Below are positions 43,112 to 53,334 of a stretch of DNA of 64,000 bases, piece by piece. The stretch covers positions 62,001-126,000 of the forward strand of contig CAYNRE010000074.1 of assembly GCA_964399535.1 (NCBI GenBank), in the 5' to 3' direction. The stretch is from CAYNRE01 sp964399535. Its GTDB lineage: Bacteria; Planctomycetota; Planctomycetia; Pirellulales; CAYNRE01. The position numbers were made by a program, and so were the translations under genes. Numbering within the stretch: the stretch's first letter is position 1; each line of letters starts with the position of its first letter. The notes beneath the pieces were generated by a model, which was given only the letters and a program-made list of their open reading frames with translations, searched no databases and was not told the origin of the DNA.

Positions 43112-44824
43112 CTAGCGGGTCTGCTGAAGCTTCTGGAACAGCTTGCGGAAATCGGGCCGCGGCGTCGAGGTCGTTGTAGCCGTGGCCGGTATCGCCGAGG
43201 CTGGCTCGGGCGAGGCCGGATTTGTCAAACCCGGTTGTGCCGGGGCAGCCTCTCCGGCCGCCGTTGGCCGCGCCACTCCTCGCCCGTCGGCCCGGGGCTG
43301 GCTGGCCGCCACCGCGGATGGCTCGATGGGTACCGTCGTCGGCGGTGCTATCGCTGGCGATGCCGGCGGTGCCGGTGGTGCCGGCGCGGAAATGGACGAG
43401 GGAAACTGAGACCAAACCGGCTGCACGGTCCGCGCCGCTAGCATGATGGGCCCTTGGTCGACCGCGACCGTGGCGATCGGCCGCTCGGCGTGCGGCAAGG
43501 GTTCGGGCAGGCGATTTGCCCGCGACCCCGACTGCTGAGGAACCCCGGTGAGCCGCGCCGCCTGGTCGGGGCCAACGATCGATTCGGGCAGAATTCGCAC
43601 CCGCTGAAGCAGGTCGGCCAGATCGCGCCCCTCTGGGCTGTCAACGATTCGCAGCGGTCCCGCGGCCGGCAGATCGGCGAATCGGTCGACCACAACCTCT
43701 TCCTCGGCGTAAGCCTCGTCGTGAAACGCGCGCGGCTGCCGGAAGATGAACTCGTACTCGGGCCGAACCGCGGCAGGTGGCTGTCCGTCGTTGAGGCTCT
43801 CCAAGTGATCGTCGAGCGCCTCGAGACACTGATCGACGTCGGCCACCGGGTCGGCGATCGAAAGCGGTTCATCGGCCGGTTGACTGCGAATGGGCGCCGC
43901 GGCGGTAAAATCTGAATCGTCGGCCCGCTCGAATTCTTCGTCGTCCAGAGTTCCGAACTCGATTACCGACTCAACAGAGCTTGCGGTCGTGGTCGACTCG
44001 GTCTCGTTCCAAGGGGCGGGCAGTTGCTGTAAATCGGCCCAGGCTTCGCTAATGCCCGCGGCTTCGATGGGCTTGGTTCCTCCGGCAAAGGCCAAGAGCA
44101 GGGCATGGTCGCAAAGTTGGTTGATCAGGCGCGGGTTTCCTTGAGTTGCCTGAAAAACCCGGTCCAGCGCTTGCTCGGTGAACACCGTTTCCGGCAAGGC
44201 CCCGGCCTGCTCGATTTGGTAGCGGACGAACTGCCGGCATTCGGTTCGATCGAGAGCGCGGAGATAGCTGCGGCCGGCGATGCGTTGTCCGCAGGCAGCC
44301 AGTTTGGGGTGCGCCAGCCTCTCTTCCACGGCCTGGGTCCCGGCCAGCACCGAGCGCACCCGCGGCTGACCGCCACGAGTGACGTTGCCCATGAGCCGAA
44401 GTTCCTCGAACAAGGCGAGGGGCAAACCTTGAGCCTCGTCGACCAAGAGCAACAGTCCGCGTTCCGACGTTTCGCGCGAGAGGTAGTCAATCAGCTCCAG
44501 CCGCGCCTCGTTCTCGTCGAGCCCGCGGTACTCGCCTCCCAGCTCGAACAACAGCGTCTGCAACAGGGCTCGCCGATCGGCCAGGCGGCCGGCGGCCAAG
44601 CCGCAGACTTGAAAGCGCGTGCGAAATTGCTCGGCCAGCAGGGCCAGTAGCAGCGATTTGCCGGTGCCGGGCGGTCCCACCAACAGCCCCGTCCCCTCGT
44701 CGCGCTCGATCACTCGCGACAGGGTTTGGCGCGCCGCGTCGATACTGCCGGCCGGGTAATAAATCTCGGGTTGCGGCGTCGCGCGGAAGGGTCGCACCTG
44801 AAACTGGAAAAAGCTTTCGTACAT
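43112..44824 (-). CDS. ExeA/GspA-like AAA+ ATPase with long disordered tail
   Basis: The 570-residue protein begins M-Y-E-S-F-F-Q-F-Q-V-R-P-F, the usual opening of ExeA-type ATPases tied to secretion and exopolysaccharide/PEP-CTERM loci. Walker A G-P-P-G-T-G-K-S (about 45-52) and Walker B L-L-L-L-V-D-E-A-Q are intact, followed by a G-N-P-R-L-I-N sensor region near 240. Residues 290-570 are acidic then Pro/Ala-rich and probably disordered. It lies between the Wzz-like and BY-kinase-like genes on the same strand. I chose ATG 44824 from the family-typical N-terminus. Confidence 0.85.
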   Translation of the reverse strand: MYESFFQFQVRPFRATPQPEIYYPAGSIDAARQTLSRVIERDEGTGLLVGPPGTGKSLLLALLAEQFRTRFQVCGLAAGRLADRRALLQTLLFELGGEYRGLDENEARLELIDYLSRETSERGLLLLVDEAQGLPLALFEELRLMGNVTRGGQPRVRSVLAGTQAVEERLAHPKLAACGQRIAGRSYLRALDRTECRQFVRYQIEQAGALPETVFTEQALDRVFQATQGNPRLINQLCDHALLLAFAGGTKPIEAAGISEAWADLQQLPAPWNETESTTTASSVESVIEFGTLDDEEFERADDSDFTAAAPIRSQPADEPLSIADPVADVDQCLEALDDHLESLNDGQPPAAVRPEYEFIFRQPRAFHDEAYAEEEVVVDRFADLPAAGPLRIVDSPEGRDLADLLQRVRILPESIVGPDQAARLTGVPQQSGSRANRLPEPLPHAERPIATVAVDQGPIMLAARTVQPVWSQFPSSISAPAPPAPPASPAIAPPTTVPIEPSAVAASQPRADGRGVARPTAAGEAAPAQPGLTNPASPEPASAIPATATTTSTPRPDFRKLFQKLQQTR

Positions 44825-45137
44825 CGTTGTCGCCTGTGCCTCACCCCACTCCGACGATTCGACACCCCGTGGGCGCGGCGCGTAGCATCGGCGCCGCACG
44901 CTGATTTCCCTGTTCTATGAATCGGCCTGGCCGCGGAGCCAATTCAACCCAAGACGCCTCGCGGCGCTGTAACTCCGCTCGGGCGGCCAGTTTCCTGTTT
45001 GAGTCAGCCTGCTTTGGGTAGTTTAAGTAAGTTGGGGCGACCGACTGGCGGGCATCGCCGCATCTTGCGCACCGCAAGCGCCAAGCCAGGCAACAGGCTT
45101 CCGGCCGGCGTCAGGCAATCCATCGCTCGGCCGAGTT
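44825..45137. other. intergenic region between the Wzz-like and AAA+ genes
   Basis: I see no gene in these 313 bases and no clear terminator or promoter. The gap suggests that the AAA+ gene may have its own promoter despite the shared direction. Confidence 0.4.
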
Positions 45138-46628
45138 TCAGCCGCCGGACGAGAGCGCCAGATTCACCAGCTCGGAAAGCGCCTGCCAGGGGGCGGTGAA
45201 GATCCGGGCCGCGAAGCCCTCTTGGGTCGCGACCAGCCAGAGCAAGGCCACCAGCGCCGCGACCAGCCAGATTTCGGCCGCCGTTCGAACCAGCACCGCC
45301 AAACGTCGATAGGGCAGGGCATGAATGTGAGGAGTTCGTGGCCCCGGCACGGTTACTCGGCCCAGAATCGGTAGGCCCAGGTTCCGTTCGATCTGCCGCA
45401 CATTCCAAAAGATCGATTGGCCGACCAGGGCCGCTTTCGAGATGACGGCTCCCACTCCGAGCGACCCGGCGGTAACGATCGCCATCAGCCAGGCACGCGC
45501 CGAAGTGTCGGGGGTGCGCGGCGAGCGCGGCGCTTCGAGCACCGCCAACCGCATTTGCGCTAGCCCCTGTTGCAGTTGCCAGGCTCGTTTTTCCGTGGCC
45601 TCGGCCGCTTCGCTGGCCTCGCGGGCCAACTCGAACTGACGTTTCTTCGTTTGGAAATCGCGGTGTGCCTGCTGCCACTCGAGTTCGGCCGCCCCGTTCA
45701 CCGCGACCGAAGGCGCCGGCTCGGGCACGATCGCCGGCGCCGCAACCGGCGGCGCGGCCGGCTGAATGGCGGCCAGCATCGCCAATTCTTGTTCCAGTTC
45801 GGCGATGGTGCGCTCCACGTCGCGGACCAGCGGATGCAGCGGTGTCATCGTGGCCAGCAGCCGGTGGCGCTGGGCCTTCGACTGGGCCAATTGCTGGTGC
45901 AGCGCCTGGCTCGAATCGACGGGCAGAGACTGGCCTGGCGTGGGGGTGGCCTCGGTGTCGGTCGGCGCGGTTTCGGGTGCACTCGCCGCACGGGGCGTGC
46001 CTGCCGATCCGTCGGTCAGCCGTTGTTCAACCACCCGCTCCCAGGCCCTTTGGGCCGCTTCGGCTCGTTGCCGGGCCTCTTCGGCCGACCGAGCGGCCGT
46101 TTCCCAGGTGCGTTGCGCAGCTAGCTGGGGACGACGGATAAAGCGGTCGGCGTATTGCTCGGCTAGCGCTTCGACCAGGCGAGCCGCGCGCTGTGGATCG
46201 GCGTCGAGCACTCGAATCGACAGTTGAAGCGAGCCCGCGGTTGCGTCGTGCCAGGCCTGCACGGTCAATCGCGATCGGAGTAAGGTGGCCCACTGTTGAA
46301 TGCGTTCGTTGCGAACCAGTCCCTCGCCCAAGCCAAGTTCCTCACTGAGCCGTTCGAGCGCGCCCGAAATCTGTTCGTGAGATTGGGCGGCTTCGACGAC
46401 TAGCTCGGGCCGCTGCGGGGGAACCTCCCAGCCCGCCGCGGACGACATCAGCCCGGCGGCTCCTAGTTCCTGCTGGTACCGGCCTACGGCGGTATACATC
46501 ACACGCGTTCGGGTACAAATCGCGGCGCCCAATAGCCAACAGGCCAGGCCCACCACGGTAAACACGTAGGCCCGCCGCGGCAGGGTGCGGCGCCACTCGC
46601 TTCTCAGCCAGGATTGGACCCAGGCCAT
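45138..46628 (-). CDS. Wzz/GumC-like polysaccharide chain-length determinant
   Basis: The 496-residue protein has an N-terminal transmembrane helix (about 21-39), a large periplasmic helical/coiled-coil region (about 75-345, with Q-R-A-A-R-L-V-E-A-L-A-E-Q-Y-A-D and L-H-P-L-V-R-D-V-E-R-T-I-A-E-L-E) and two C-terminal hydrophobic segments (about 382-405 and 452-472). These features define polysaccharide co-polymerase proteins, which set chain length and contact a BY-kinase in the cytoplasm. The periplasmic part contains two long Ala/Pro-rich insertions. No polymerase, flippase or exosortase gene is in the window. Confidence 0.78.
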   Translation of the reverse strand: MAWVQSWLRSEWRRTLPRRAYVFTVVGLACWLLGAAICTRTRVMYTAVGRYQQELGAAGLMSSAAGWEVPPQRPELVVEAAQSHEQISGALERLSEELGLGEGLVRNERIQQWATLLRSRLTVQAWHDATAGSLQLSIRVLDADPQRAARLVEALAEQYADRFIRRPQLAAQRTWETAARSAEEARQRAEAAQRAWERVVEQRLTDGSAGTPRAASAPETAPTDTEATPTPGQSLPVDSSQALHQQLAQSKAQRHRLLATMTPLHPLVRDVERTIAELEQELAMLAAIQPAAPPVAAPAIVPEPAPSVAVNGAAELEWQQAHRDFQTKKRQFELAREASEAAEATEKRAWQLQQGLAQMRLAVLEAPRSPRTPDTSARAWLMAIVTAGSLGVGAVISKAALVGQSIFWNVRQIERNLGLPILGRVTVPGPRTPHIHALPYRRLAVLVRTAAEIWLVAALVALLWLVATQEGFAARIFTAPWQALSELVNLALSSGG

Positions 46629-46871
46629 GGAGTACCTTCGCTAGAAGCAGGTCCGGCGGTTCACGGGCACCCCCAGTGGAATCCGGTCGGGCCGAAGACC
46701 CTTGGGACGGGATCCCAGCGCTCCGGCTAGCCGGCCCGCCGACACGGCCGCATAATCGACATCGGTGTCACGGTCGATTCGGCTTGAGCCTGTCCCCCGG
46801 GGTGTGGGCAGGAGAGGTGTGAAAATCGGGGGTTTTTGGGCCGAAACCCCCTTACCGCTTTGGATGCCCCT

Positions 46872-47564
46872 ATGTTTCGGGTGAAGATCTGTGGCATTAC
46901 CCGGCCCAGCGACGCCGAGGCGGCCGCTGGCTTTGGGGCCGATGCCATTGGGCTCAATTTCTGGCCCAACAGCCGCCGTGCGGTCACGATCGACGTGGCT
47001 CGAACCGTGCTGGCCGTAGTACCGGAACACGTTTGCAGGGTGGCCGTGGTGGTCAATCCAACCCTCGGCCAGGTCGAGCGCCTGCTCGGCGAGCTTCCCA
47101 TCGACTTGCTGCAATTACACGGCGACGAACCGCCCGAGTTGGCCCACGAAATTGGCGCGCTGGCCATGGCCCCCCGGCGGGGAATCCTCCGGGCCTTCCG
47201 TGTCGACGAGGACGTCGCCGCGGTGAACGACTTTGTGCGGCGCTGTGGCGCTCTGGGGGTGGGGTCGCTCTCGGGCGTGCTTTTCGACGCAGCGGCCGGG
47301 GCCGACTATGGGGGCACGGGTCGCAAGGGGAACTGGGGGGTGGCCCGAACGTGGGTCCAGGCTCACCCCGAGCTCCCGCTTGTCTTGGCCGGGGGGCTGA
47401 ACCCGGAAAACGTTGCCGAGGCGATTCACACGGTCGGGCCCGCAGCCGTGGATACCGCGAGCGGGGTCGAGTCTTCGCCCGGGGTGAAGGATCCGGAAAA
47501 AATGCGGTTGTTTATCGCGGCCGCCCTGGGAGCTTGGAGCGCCAAACTGGGCCATCCACTCTAG
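46872..47564 (+). CDS. trpF: phosphoribosylanthranilate isomerase
   Basis: TrpF catalyses the Amadori rearrangement of phosphoribosylanthranilate in tryptophan synthesis. The 230-residue (beta-alpha)8 barrel begins V-K-I-C-G-I-T-R (catalytic Cys) and continues with G-L-N-F-W-P-N-S-R-R, L-L-Q-L-H-G-D-E, L-F-D-A (catalytic Asp), L-A-G-G-L-N-P-E-N-V and D-T-A-S-G-V-E, where the usual S-S-G-V-E is slightly altered. It stands alone, without other trp genes nearby. ATG 46872 starts directly at the first beta-strand. Confidence 0.93.
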   Translation: MFRVKICGITRPSDAEAAAGFGADAIGLNFWPNSRRAVTIDVARTVLAVVPEHVCRVAVVVNPTLGQVERLLGELPIDLLQLHGDEPPELAHEIGALAMAPRRGILRAFRVDEDVAAVNDFVRRCGALGVGSLSGVLFDAAAGADYGGTGRKGNWGVARTWVQAHPELPLVLAGGLNPENVAEAIHTVGPAAVDTASGVESSPGVKDPEKMRLFIAAALGAWSAKLGHPL

Positions 47565-47580
47565 GGAGGGGTGCGGTCGC

Positions 47581-47610
47581 TTGTCGCGAGTCGTATCGGC
47601 CAACTATCAT
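47581..47610 (+). promoter_or_regulatory. possible promoter for ahcY
   Basis: TTGTCG (47581-47586) and TATCAT (47605-47610) have an 18-base spacer. The leader to the GTG start would be about 120 bases. I looked in it for an SAH riboswitch and saw no match. Confidence 0.4.
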
Positions 47611-47735
47611 AGTGAGTTCATCGACGGCGTCGCCGTGAGCCGCGGGGCCATCCGTCCATTAGGGGGGTGTGCTGGCCCGGTCTTCGGATTCGGTTCCCCG
47701 TACTTCGTCGGCCATTTAACTCGAAGGAGAGTGCA

Positions 47736-49049
<1,314 letters not shown>

Positions 49050-49105
49050 ACCCTCGCTGGCAGGCCGGAGTACGGGCCGGCCAACGAGCGGGGTTTGACA
49101 TTCGC

Positions 49106-49142
49106 ACAAGGCTTCGGGATAACTCCCGGAGCCTTGTTTTTT
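49106..49142 (+). terminator. intrinsic terminator after ahcY
   Basis: A 14-bp stem with one G-U pair (49106-49119 with 49124-49137) and a TAAC tetraloop is followed by a run of six T residues. Confidence 0.88.
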
Positions 49143-49203
49143 GGGCTGAGGCTCGCCCGCTGCGAGCCGCCCCCCCCGCTTCGTGTGAGAAAGACGGACC
49201 GCC

Positions 49204-50505
49204 ATGCCCGATATCGCTGCGTTTCGCGGAGTTCGCTACGACCTGGGCCATGTGGGCTCGCTGGCCGACGTAATCGCGCCCCCCTACGACGTGATCGACG
49301 CGGCCCTGCAAGACGCCCTGTACAAGAAACATCCGGCCAACGTGGTCCGGCTGATTCTTAACCGCGACGAGCCGGGCGACAGCACCGGCCAAGAGCGTTA
49401 CGGGCGCGCGGCGGGCTTTCTGCGGGCTTGGCAAGGCGAAGGGGTGCTGTTTACCGAGTCGGTGCCGGCCGTATACGCCTATCACCAAGAGTTCACCTAC
49501 GCAGGGCAAACCTTCGTCCGCCGAGGGTTCATGGTCCGGCAGCGGCTCGAACGATTTGGCGAAGGCAAGGTGTATCCACACGAAGAGACCATGTCGGGCC
49601 CCAAGCAAGATCGATTGTTGCTCACCCGGGCTTGCCGGATGAACCTGAGCCAGATCTTTGGCCTGTACCCCGACCCGGAGTTGGAAGCCCAAACCCTGGT
49701 CGAGCGGGCGATTGCCGGGCAAACGCCGCTCGTGGCCACCGACCACCTAGGAGTCGTTCATCGCCTTTGGCCGTTGACCGATCCGGCCCTGGCGACAGCG
49801 CTCAATCGGGTGCTGGGGCCCAAGCCCATGTTTATCGCCGATGGCCACCATCGCTATGAAACGGCCTGCAACTACCGCGACGAATTGGCGGCCGCCGGCC
49901 AGCTCACCCCCCAGCACCCGGCGAATTTCGTGCTGATGATGTGCGTGGCGATGAGCGATCCGGGCCTGATCGTGTTGCCCACCCATCGGCTGTTCCGGGG
50001 TCTGCCGGCGATGGACTCGGCCGAATTGATTCGCCGGCTGGGCGACTGTTTCAGCACCCGCGTCGCCGGCGAAGGCAGCGACCTGGCACCCACGCTGTGG
50101 GAAGACCTGGAAACGCGCGACGATCAGGGCACCCTGGCCCTGTATACCCAGGCCGACGAGCGCTGGGTGCTGGCCACGATTAGCGACGAGGGGCGCCGCC
50201 GCATGGCCCAAATCGCCGCCGAGCACAGCGCCGATTGGCAGGGGCTGGGCGTGGCGATCTTGCACCGGCTGATCGTCGAAACCCTATTCGAGGCCCGCGA
50301 CCTGCCCAAGCCAGGCTACGTTCACCTGGTTTCCGAAGTCGTCGAGGGGCTCGACTCGGGCGAATACCCCCTGGCCGCCCTGGTCATGCCCGCCACGGTT
50401 GAGCACATCCGCGTCATTAGCGAACACCAGGAGCGGATGCCCGCCAAGAGCACTTACTTCTACCCCAAGCTGCTCTCGGGGCTGGTGCTGAACCCGCTGG
50501 AGTAG
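49204..50505 (+). CDS. DUF1015 family protein
   Basis: The 433-residue protein is a full-length DUF1015 member: it opens A-F-R-G-V-R-Y and V-I-A-P-P-Y-D-V-I, and contains Y-P-H-E-E-T-M-S-G-P-K-Q-D-R, the F-I-A-D-G-H-H-R-Y-E-T-A core with paired histidines, and C-terminal F-Y-P-K-L-L-S-G-L. The biochemical function of the family is not established; homologues often sit near serine-synthesis genes, but none is here. The conserved H-H and acidic residues suggest an enzyme or kinase-like regulator. Confidence 0.88.
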   Translation: MPDIAAFRGVRYDLGHVGSLADVIAPPYDVIDAALQDALYKKHPANVVRLILNRDEPGDSTGQERYGRAAGFLRAWQGEGVLFTESVPAVYAYHQEFTYAGQTFVRRGFMVRQRLERFGEGKVYPHEETMSGPKQDRLLLTRACRMNLSQIFGLYPDPELEAQTLVERAIAGQTPLVATDHLGVVHRLWPLTDPALATALNRVLGPKPMFIADGHHRYETACNYRDELAAAGQLTPQHPANFVLMMCVAMSDPGLIVLPTHRLFRGLPAMDSAELIRRLGDCFSTRVAGEGSDLAPTLWEDLETRDDQGTLALYTQADERWVLATISDEGRRRMAQIAAEHSADWQGLGVAILHRLIVETLFEARDLPKPGYVHLVSEVVEGLDSGEYPLAALVMPATVEHIRVISEHQERMPAKSTYFYPKLLSGLVLNPLE

Positions 50506-50562
50506 TGGCCCGAGCAGCCAGTCCGCGGGGGCCCGGGTTTTGAGCGGGGCGAGTTGACCGCT

Positions 50563-50576
50563 GTTTCACGTGAAAC
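50563..50576. promoter_or_regulatory. parS: parS centromere site 1
   Basis: GTTTCACGTGAAAC, the 14-base core of the canonical ParB-binding palindrome, flanked by T on the left as in the 16-base consensus. Confidence 0.93.
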
Positions 50577-50607
50577 GGGGTCCGAGCCGGAGGGTGGGAA
50601 GGGATAG

Positions 50608-50621
50608 GTTTCACGTGAAAC
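50608..50621. promoter_or_regulatory. parS: parS centromere site 2
   Basis: A second perfect GTTTCACGTGAAAC core, 45 bases after the first, so about four helical turns apart. Confidence 0.93.
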
Positions 50622-50646
50622 GCCCAGCTTACCCAACCCCAAGATT

Positions 50647-50660
50647 GTTTCACGTGAAAC
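50647..50660. promoter_or_regulatory. parS: parS centromere site 3
   Basis: A third perfect GTTTCACGTGAAAC core, 39 bases after the second and preceded by T. Confidence 0.93.
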
Positions 50661-50876
50661 CGGCCGCTCGCCATGGGCTCCCCTGCCGAAGCGGTTGAGC
50701 CGCTCGGTCGACCGGCCGCCGCTTGCCAACCCCCGCGCGGCCACCGGCACGGTTGAATTGCCATTCTCAGCGGCCCCGCCAGGCGACTAGAATCCCGCCC
50801 GCTCGTCTCGTCCCGAGCCCAGCGGTCGGCCGCGAAAGCGGCCCGCCCGGCTCGATCCCAGCGCAAGGCAAATCGC

Positions 50877-51623
50877 GTGGGTCGAATTCTGTGCGTAGCC
50901 AACCAAAAAGGGGGCGTGGGAAAAACCACCACCGCTCTGAACCTGGCGGCTTGCCTGGCTCGGTCGGGCAAGCAAACGCTCTTGATCGACCTCGACCCAC
51001 AGTGCAACGCCACCAGCGGGCTGGGCCAAAAGCCGTCGGAGCGCCATCCGCTGGTTTCCCGCGAACCGCTGCAACAGTCGCTGGTGCCGGCGGCGATCGA
51101 GCGTTTGGAAATTCTGCCGGGAAGCCGCTCGTTTCAAGATGTCGAGAGCCTGGCCAGCCAGGAGGTGCAACACACCAGCACACTGCGCCAACATCTGGCC
51201 AGCGGGCTTTCGGCCTACGATTTCGTGTTGATCGACTGCCCGCCGTCGCTGGGTGCGCTGACCCGCACGGCGCTTGCCAGCTCGACCGAGATCCTCATGC
51301 CCATTCAGTGCGAGTACTTCGCCATGGAGGGGCTGGCCCAAATGATCGATGTCATTCGCGGGGTGATGCGCGACCGGCCCCAGCGGCTCCAATTCGCCGG
51401 CATCTTGCTGACCATGTACGACCCGCGGCTGGAACTGACCCGCGAGGTGGATGAGGAAGTACGCGACTTTTTCGGTGAGATTGTCTTTGAAACCGTGATC
51501 CCGCGCGATCCGGCCCTGGCCGAGGCTCCCAGCCACGGCACGGCCATCATCGACTACGCCCCTCGCAGCCGGGGAGCGCGGGCCTACGTGGAACTTTGCC
51601 TGGAGGTGCTCGAACGTGAGTAA
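50877..51623 (+). CDS. parA: chromosome-partitioning ATPase ParA (Soj)
   Basis: ParA is the nucleoid-binding ATPase that moves ParB-parS complexes during chromosome segregation. The 248-residue protein has the deviant Walker A Q-K-G-G-V-G-K-T-T-T (about 10-19), Walker A' L-L-I-D-L-D-P-Q and Walker B V-L-I-D-C-P-P-S. It lacks the N-terminal DNA-binding extension of plasmid ParA proteins, so it is the chromosomal type. Translation starts at GTG 50877. The stop overlaps parB by eight bases. Confidence 0.95.
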   Translation: MGRILCVANQKGGVGKTTTALNLAACLARSGKQTLLIDLDPQCNATSGLGQKPSERHPLVSREPLQQSLVPAAIERLEILPGSRSFQDVESLASQEVQHTSTLRQHLASGLSAYDFVLIDCPPSLGALTRTALASSTEILMPIQCEYFAMEGLAQMIDVIRGVMRDRPQRLQFAGILLTMYDPRLELTREVDEEVRDFFGEIVFETVIPRDPALAEAPSHGTAIIDYAPRSRGARAYVELCLEVLERE

Positions 51624-52587
51624 GGAACGCCGACTCGGACGCGGATTGGAAGCCCTGTTGGGACGGGCCGACGAAGGGCCGCTCGACGCCACCGGCGCAC
51701 CCGCCCTGCGCGTGGTGGCCGACGACGGCACCCCGGCAGGCGCCGGGCTGGCCCTGGTGTCGGTCGGCCAGGTCGACCCCAACCCGTTCCAGCCGCGTCG
51801 CGATTTCGACCCCGCTCAGTTGGCCGACCTGGCCGGCAGCATCCGCGAACACGGCATTTTGCAGCCTCTGGTGATGCGTCGCGCGGGCAACCGCTACCAG
51901 ATCATCGCCGGCGAGCGTCGCTGGCGAGCCGCCCAACAGGCCGGGCTGGCCGAAGTTCCGGCCCAGGTGCGCGAGGCCGACGATCGGCAAATGGCCGAGA
52001 TCGCCATCGTCGAGAATCTGCAGCGCCGCGACCTGAACGCGCTGGAGAAAGCCGCCTCGTTCCAGGGCTACCTTTCGCGCTATGGCGGCACCCAGGAGGA
52101 GCTGGCCGGCCGGCTGCAGATCGACCGCTCGACCGTGGCCAACCTGATTCGCCTGCTCGAACTTCCCGACACCGTGCAAGAGCTGGTCCGCCGTTCGCTG
52201 CTGACACCGGGCCATGCCCGGGCGTTGTTGCCGTTGGGAGACGAGGGCGAACAAGTGGCCTTCGCCGAGCGCATCGTTCGCGAGGGGCTCAGCGTGCGGG
52301 CCACCGAGGCCGCCGTGCAGGATCAGATTGCCCAGGCCGACCACGACCCGCTGGGGGTGCTATCGCCTGACGAACAGGCCAGCCTGCGCGGCAAGTCGGG
52401 GCGGCGCAAGAGCGGGCATCTGGCCTCGCTTGAACAGCAGCTTCGCACGGCGCTGGGCACCCGGGTCGACCTGCGCGAGAACAGCCAGGGTCGCGGGCGC
52501 ATCGTGATTCACTTCGCCAGCCACGACGAGTTCGATCGCTTGCAGCGGCACCTGACCCATTCGCCCGGGCGAAGCAAGGCGGGGTAG
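51616..52587 (+). CDS. parB: chromosome-partitioning protein ParB (Spo0J)
   Basis: ParB binds parS and spreads as a CTP-dependent clamp. In 323 residues I see R-L-G-R-G-L-E-A-L-L-G at the N-terminus, the CTP-binding region with N-P-F-Q-P-R-R-D-F, G-E-R-R-W-R-A-A and I-V-E-N-L-Q-R-R-D-L-N, the helix-turn-helix (L-A-G-R-L-Q-I-D-R-S-T-V-A-N-L-I-R-L-L) and a C-terminal dimerisation domain (I-V-I-H-F-A-S-H-D-E-F). The GTG start overlaps the parA stop. Three parS sites lie upstream of parA, giving the complete ParABS system in 2 kb. Confidence 0.95.
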   Translation: MSKERRLGRGLEALLGRADEGPLDATGAPALRVVADDGTPAGAGLALVSVGQVDPNPFQPRRDFDPAQLADLAGSIREHGILQPLVMRRAGNRYQIIAGERRWRAAQQAGLAEVPAQVREADDRQMAEIAIVENLQRRDLNALEKAASFQGYLSRYGGTQEELAGRLQIDRSTVANLIRLLELPDTVQELVRRSLLTPGHARALLPLGDEGEQVAFAERIVREGLSVRATEAAVQDQIAQADHDPLGVLSPDEQASLRGKSGRRKSGHLASLEQQLRTALGTRVDLRENSQGRGRIVIHFASHDEFDRLQRHLTHSPGRSKAG

Positions 52588-52666
52588 CAATTGCCCGCGG
52601 GGGACCCACTTCCCCGGTAAACCAGCCCCCGCTCCCTCTGGAGGCCGCGGAGCGTGCCGGCCCCAG

Positions 52667-52695
52667 TTGCAGTGCGTAAGTTCCTGCGGTACGAT
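52667..52695 (+). promoter_or_regulatory. possible tRNA-Pro promoter
   Basis: TTGCAG (52667-52672) and TACGAT (52690-52695) with a 17-base spacer lie about 85 bases before the tRNA. Confidence 0.4.
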
Positions 52696-52778
52696 GCCTT
52701 ACGTTCACTAGTGCGAACCCAATGGCCGCCGTGCGGTGTCGTACGGCCAGCGCCATGGGTTACCGGTGCAACCGCCGT

Positions 52779-52853
52779 CGGGGCGTAGCTCAGCCTGGCT
52801 AGAGCACCTGCTTTGGGAGCAGGGGGTCGTGAGTTCGAATCTCGCCGCCCCGA
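52779..52853 (+). tRNA. tRNA-Pro (anticodon TGG)
   Basis: The 75-base sequence folds as a full cloverleaf: acceptor CGGGGCG/CGCCCCG, D-arm beginning TAGCTCAG, anticodon stem CCTGC/GCAGG with loop TTTGGGA (anticodon TGG), a variable loop, and T-arm GTGAG-TTCGAAT-CTCGC. The discriminator base is A. No CCA is encoded; T-rich sequence follows directly and may end transcription. Confidence 0.95.
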
Positions 52854-52877
52854 TTTTCTTTTCAGCCCGCACACCGA

Positions 52878-53297
52878 TCAAGGCGTGGTCCGCGCGACCG
52901 GGGCCGAAGGGAAGTGCTCCGTGTGCGACTCTCCGTTGCGCCCGAAATAGATAACGCGACGGCCGCTGATCTGCACGAAGTAGCCCACGCATCCTGCGGC
53001 CATCGTCTTGCCAATAAAGTCCAGGTAAGTGTGTTCGTTCTGCTGACTCTGGCGAACGGCTGCTTCGACGGCGGAAATTGAAAACTCCGCGGCAGTCTCG
53101 TGAGACTTATGGGGCGTGGAGACTACCAGCGAGTCGCCGTCTGGAAGGTAGTAGGTAATTTCCCGTCGGCTGTAGTCCGCGTGATACCGTTCCACGCCGA
53201 TCTCGGCGAGCCTGCCGACGATTTCCGGAAAGCTCAGCTCTCCGGTCAATGCCCCCTGCGCGCACCGCTGAATAACCTGCGACTGGTTCGCGTCCAT
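52878..53297 (-). CDS. DUF1398 family protein
   Basis: The 139-residue protein is a DUF1398 (YbcV-like) member: it contains L-A-E-I-G-V-E-R-Y-H-A-D-Y-S-R-R-E-I-T-Y-Y-L-P-D-G, then a helix and a C-terminal strand pair V-G-Y-F-V-Q-I-S-G-R-R-V-I-Y-F-G-R-N-G. E. coli relatives include prophage genes, but the biochemical role is unknown. It starts 37 bases after the marR stop on the same strand, so the regulator probably controls it. Confidence 0.82.
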   Translation of the reverse strand: MDANQSQVIQRCAQGALTGELSFPEIVGRLAEIGVERYHADYSRREITYYLPDGDSLVVSTPHKSHETAAEFSISAVEAAVRQSQQNEHTYLDFIGKTMAAGCVGYFVQISGRRVIYFGRNGESHTEHFPSAPVARTTP

Positions 53298-53334
53298 CTT
53301 CTACATCGCTCCCGGGAGATTCCTGCGACGGGAT

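Larger units (their letters stand above)
50506..50876. other. parS-bearing intergenic region upstream of parA
   Basis: The 371 bases hold three parS sites, annotated separately, and no gene. I found no convincing DnaA-box cluster here. Confidence 0.6.

Noticed and set aside
47565..47735. SAH riboswitch in the ahcY leader
   Set aside because: The position is right, but I could not find the conserved SAH-aptamer core or a supporting stem arrangement.
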